Positions 4,735 to 7,208 of a stretch of 7,208 nucleotides of DNA are shown in pieces. The notes under the pieces were generated by a model. The model was not told the origin of the DNA, searched no databases, and saw only the letters and a program-made list of their open reading frames with translations. Source of the stretch: Candidatus Hydrogenedentota bacterium. Lineage in GTDB: Bacteria > Hydrogenedentota > Hydrogenedentia > Hydrogenedentales > JAEUWI01. The position numbers were made by a program, and so were the translations under genes. Numbering within the stretch: the first letter of the stretch is position 1; each line of letters opens with the position of its first letter. The stretch covers positions 1 through 7,208 of the forward strand of contig JAUIKJ010000145.1 in NCBI GenBank assembly GCA_030430835.1, written 5' to 3'.

Positions 4735-7208
4735 ATGAGCACAGCACCGCAAGATCATCCGCTGCGTGGTGACGGGTCCAACGTCGCCGTATTCCCCGAC
4801 CTGCGACGCAAGCGCATTGCGGTTACGGTCGACTTGCCGGTCGATGCTGGGCTCCGATTCCAGATTGAGGGCACCGCCTGCGGCGCTGCGGGCGACGGCA
4901 CAGAGTTCCTGATCGACTTTCCGGACTTCCAACCCTGGACGCCGGAATCCCCCCACGCCTACACGCTACACGTGGACTATGAATCCCGGGACGGCAAGGC
5001 AGCACGGCATTCCGTGCAATTCGCGATGCGCGAGTTTTCCATCAAGGACGGGCGCTTCCACCTGAACAACCATCCTTTCTTCCTGAAGAGCATCTGGCAC
5101 CAGCATGCCGCGAGCGATCCGGTCACCGCCGAGCGCGACGCGCAGGCAGCCCGCGATGCCGGCTTCAACGCAATCAGTCTGGACGCGGCCGCGGCACCGC
5201 CGGCGCTGCTCGACTGTGCGGATGCGATGGGCCTGCTGGTGGTTCAACCCGCCCACGACCCGGACATTGTCATTCGGGACCTGAATCGTGCCAGTGTGAT
5301 CATGTGGACCCTGGAGCAGCTTGATGGCCTGGAAGCCGCCCAGGCCGTGCGCGCGATCGATCCGAGCCGGGTCATTCTTTTCCGCGATGCGGTGGGTCAC
5401 GGCCGTTTTCTTCGCCCCTACCGCGACGATCCAGAGCGCTATTGTGACCTGCGCCTGCCCTTGCCGGCGCCGGTCAGTCCCAGTGCGGAATGTGCCCTGC
5501 GGGAATGCGGGTCCGCCACGCAGCTCACCTATGTATCCCGCTTCGGCTTTGGCACCGTGGATGAGCGGACAAACGAAACACTCAAGGCCGGTTTCGAGGC
5601 GCGTCAGCTCGATCGCGCCTTCGGCTCCCTTGACAAGCTGATCGACGCGGCGGTGCTGCTACCCTGCGACGCCGCGCGGCTGCAACTCGATGCACTTCGA
5701 TCGAATCCGCGGGTGGCCGGGTACTGCTTCGCGCAACTCAACGATGCGGGCCCGGTGCCGGGCGGTGGCATCGTCACCCGGACGGGCCAGGCCAAGCCGG
5801 GGCTCGCCGCGCTCAACAAGATCCAGTTGCCGGTGCGTCCGTTGATACAGATGGCGCAAAGCAACCTGGCGCCGCGGCAAGAGGCGAAGGTGACCATCCT
5901 CCTGGCGAACGAAGCACGGCTCGAAGGGCGTGCCGATCTGTCACTTCAGGTGGTCGGCCCCACGAATCAGGTGCTGTGGAAGAAGAAGCGAAACGTGAGC
6001 CTGGTAAAACACGGGCGCCCGGTTTGGGAAGGCGATATCGCGGCGTCCGGTTCGCCTGGCATGCACCGTTTTCTGGTGCGCCTGCTGCAACCGGGGAAGG
6101 TCATCGCCGAATCCAGCCTGAGTTTTCTGGTGACCCAGCCGACCGAGCCGGCCCAACTCCCGGTCAACCTGCTGGATCCCCATGGTGCCTGGGCGGACGC
6201 GTGCGCGCCCTTCATTCAGCCGGAGTCGATCACGGCGCCGGTGCATATCGTGCCGCCGCTGGGGAATACCTTCCGGGCCTATCCCGACAACGACCTGATG
6301 CAGATTCTGGCGCAGGTCCATGGCGGCGCGGTCGCCTTTGTCTTTTCCCCGCCCGCGGACTGGAACACATTGGCCGATCAGATCAGTGCGGACCTGCGGG
6401 CCACACCGGTGGCGCAGTCCCCCTGGGATGCCGTGCTGCACTACGCCCGCATTCACCCCGTGTTTGAGGGCCTGCCGGCCAAGGTCCTGATGCGCCAGCC
6501 CTATAAGAACCTGGCCGCGCCGACGGTATTCGCGGAAGAGAGCGAGGAGGATATCGCAGGGGCGTTGGTGTGGCGCGGCAAGGACGCGGCGGAGCCGGCC
6601 ACCTGGGCGAACGGGATCCTGGTGCGCCGATACGGCAGTGGAGTCGTGGTGTTCACGCACATGCCACTGCTGGAACACTTGGGCAACGACATGGCCGCGG
6701 ACATGATCTTCACCAACATGCTCGCGCATTTTTCGCGACGCGCGGTACCCAGCAGCGTGCCCCTGCCGGTATCGAAGGCTACGGTAGAATGGTTGCGCCG
6801 TGAGCGCGTGGAGCATGCCAGGCGATGGATGTTGCTGGGGGCATTGCCGAACCTCGATGGTGCCGGACACGACAAGGACTATGGTCCGGAGAAGGTCGTG
6901 GATCTGCGACAGCAGTTCCCGGGCTGGTACGCGCCGATTCGCTGGGTGCCGGGCTATGCCGCTTCGGCCGGTGACGACATCTTTGCCCTCGAACTCGACA
7001 ACGCGCTCTCACCCGCGTTTGGCGGTCGCCTGCGCGACTGCAGCCGCACGGCCTACGCCTATGCCGAATTCACCATGGAGCAACGACAGACGGCACAGCT
7101 TGACCTGGACGGGAGCGCGGCACTGCGCATCTGGGTGAATGGCAAGTACGTAGCGCAGCGCCCGCCGGGCGCCTCGGCCGAAACGACGCCAATCTACGTG
7201 CGGCAGGG
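4735..7208 (+). CDS. Glycoside hydrolase family 2-like multidomain protein lacking canonical catalytic glutamates, 3' end outside window
   Basis: At least 824 residues, open to the right edge. Residues 1-95 resemble the GH2 immunoglobulin-like sandwich (WTPESPHAYTLHVDY). AMREFSIKDGRFHLNNHPFFLKSIWHQH at 97-124 is the classic entry into the GH2 TIM barrel. The barrel continues through SVIMWTLEQL (W191) and YVSRFGFG (R269) to GYCFAQLNDAG (329-339). In active GH2 enzymes these read W-S-L-G-N-E and S-E-[YF]-G; here the acid/base Glu is L196 and the nucleophile Glu is R269, so ordinary retaining hydrolysis is unlikely. A beta-sandwich follows at about 366-467, then an amidotransferase-like or trimerization-like fold at about 503-669 (VHIVPPLGN; YGSGVVVFTHMPLLEHLG), and from about 770 a jelly-roll-like segment (LRIWVNGKYV) typical of sugar-binding domains. 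No signal peptide is visible (MSTAPQDHPLRG). The usual N-terminal GH2 sugar-binding domain is absent. The family match is good; the function is probably carbohydrate binding or structural, but unknown. Confidence 0.78.
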   Translation, partial: MSTAPQDHPLRGDGSNVAVFPDLRRKRIAVTVDLPVDAGLRFQIEGTACGAAGDGTEFLIDFPDFQPWTPESPHAYTLHVDYESRDGKAARHSVQFAMREFSIKDGRFHLNNHPFFLKSIWHQHAASDPVTAERDAQAARDAGFNAISLDAAAAPPALLDCADAMGLLVVQPAHDPDIVIRDLNRASVIMWTLEQLDGLEAAQAVRAIDPSRVILFRDAVGHGRFLRPYRDDPERYCDLRLPLPAPVSPSAECALRECGSATQLTYVSRFGFGTVDERTNETLKAGFEARQLDRAFGSLDKLIDAAVLLPCDAARLQLDALRSNPRVAGYCFAQLNDAGPVPGGGIVTRTGQAKPGLAALNKIQLPVRPLIQMAQSNLAPRQEAKVTILLANEARLEGRADLSLQVVGPTNQVLWKKKRNVSLVKHGRPVWEGDIAASGSPGMHRFLVRLLQPGKVIAESSLSFLVTQPTEPAQLPVNLLDPHGAWADACAPFIQPESITAPVHIVPPLGNTFRAYPDNDLMQILAQVHGGAVAFVFSPPADWNTLADQISADLRATPVAQSPWDAVLHYARIHPVFEGLPAKVLMRQPYKNLAAPTVFAEESEEDIAGALVWRGKDAAEPATWANGILVRRYGSGVVVFTHMPLLEHLGNDMAADMIFTNMLAHFSRRAVPSSVPLPVSKATVEWLRRERVEHARRWMLLGALPNLDGAGHDKDYGPEKVVDLRQQFPGWYAPIRWVPGYAASAGDDIFALELDNALSPAFGGRLRDCSRTAYAYAEFTMEQRQTAQLDLDGSAALRIWVNGKYVAQRPPGASAETTPIYVRQ

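Noticed and set aside
2439..4742. 767-codon open frame on the minus strand
   Set aside because: It runs antisense to the hydrolase tail, the isomerase, DUF456 and the gap before the last gene. Its composition is erratic (Phe/Ala-rich opposite the Lys repeats, then His/Arg/Gln-rich) and it matches no domain I recognise, while the plus-strand genes match known families. It is a shadow of GC-rich coding sequence.
5941..6870. 309-codon minus-strand frame inside the GH2-like gene
   Set aside because: It is rich in Arg, His, Gln and Gly with no recognisable motif, and lies fully opposite a continuous plus-strand frame with family motifs.

Overview
This is a GC-rich bacterial window with five consecutive genes, all on the + strand and packed tightly, with no RNA genes, insertion sequences or CRISPR. 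The two outer genes are cut by the window edges. The GC content, a twin-arginine-exported sugar-isomerase-like protein and a large multidomain GH2-like protein suggest an environmental bacterium of the Planctomycetota / Hydrogenedentota / Verrucomicrobiota kind. This is inference from gene style only, because no marker gene here fixes the taxon.

Layout. (1) 1-1385: 3' three quarters of uvrC (nucleotide excision repair endonuclease), with iron-sulfur cysteines, UVR motif, RNase H-like nuclease domain and C-terminal helix-hairpin-helix. (2) 1405-3126: a membrane-anchored alpha/beta hydrolase with an intact Ser-Asp-His triad, followed by about 135 residues of Lys/Ala-rich histone H1-like repeat. 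(3) 3126-4025: a Tat-signal sugar phosphate isomerase/epimerase-like TIM barrel, overlapping the hydrolase stop by one base. (4) 4113-4652: a DUF456-family small membrane protein. (5) 4735 to beyond the right edge: a GH2-like protein of at least 824 residues that lacks both catalytic glutamates at the expected places, then carries a beta-sandwich, an amidotransferase-like fold and a probable sugar-binding domain.

Organisation. uvrC, the hydrolase and the isomerase are spaced by 19 and -1 bases and probably share a transcript. DUF456 follows after 87 bases. The GH2-like gene has its own sigma-70-like promoter candidate, a hairpin and a good Shine-Dalgarno in the 82-base gap before it, so it probably starts a separate unit. 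The isomerase-like and GH2-like proteins could both concern carbohydrates. uvrC and the hydrolase have no obvious pathway link, though a DNA-binding tail next to a repair gene is suggestive at most.

The most interesting items are the hydrolase with a histone-like tail and the GH2-like apparent pseudoenzyme with rearranged domains. I found no clear evidence for a defence or other multi-gene novel system. There is no gene-free stretch over 300 bases.
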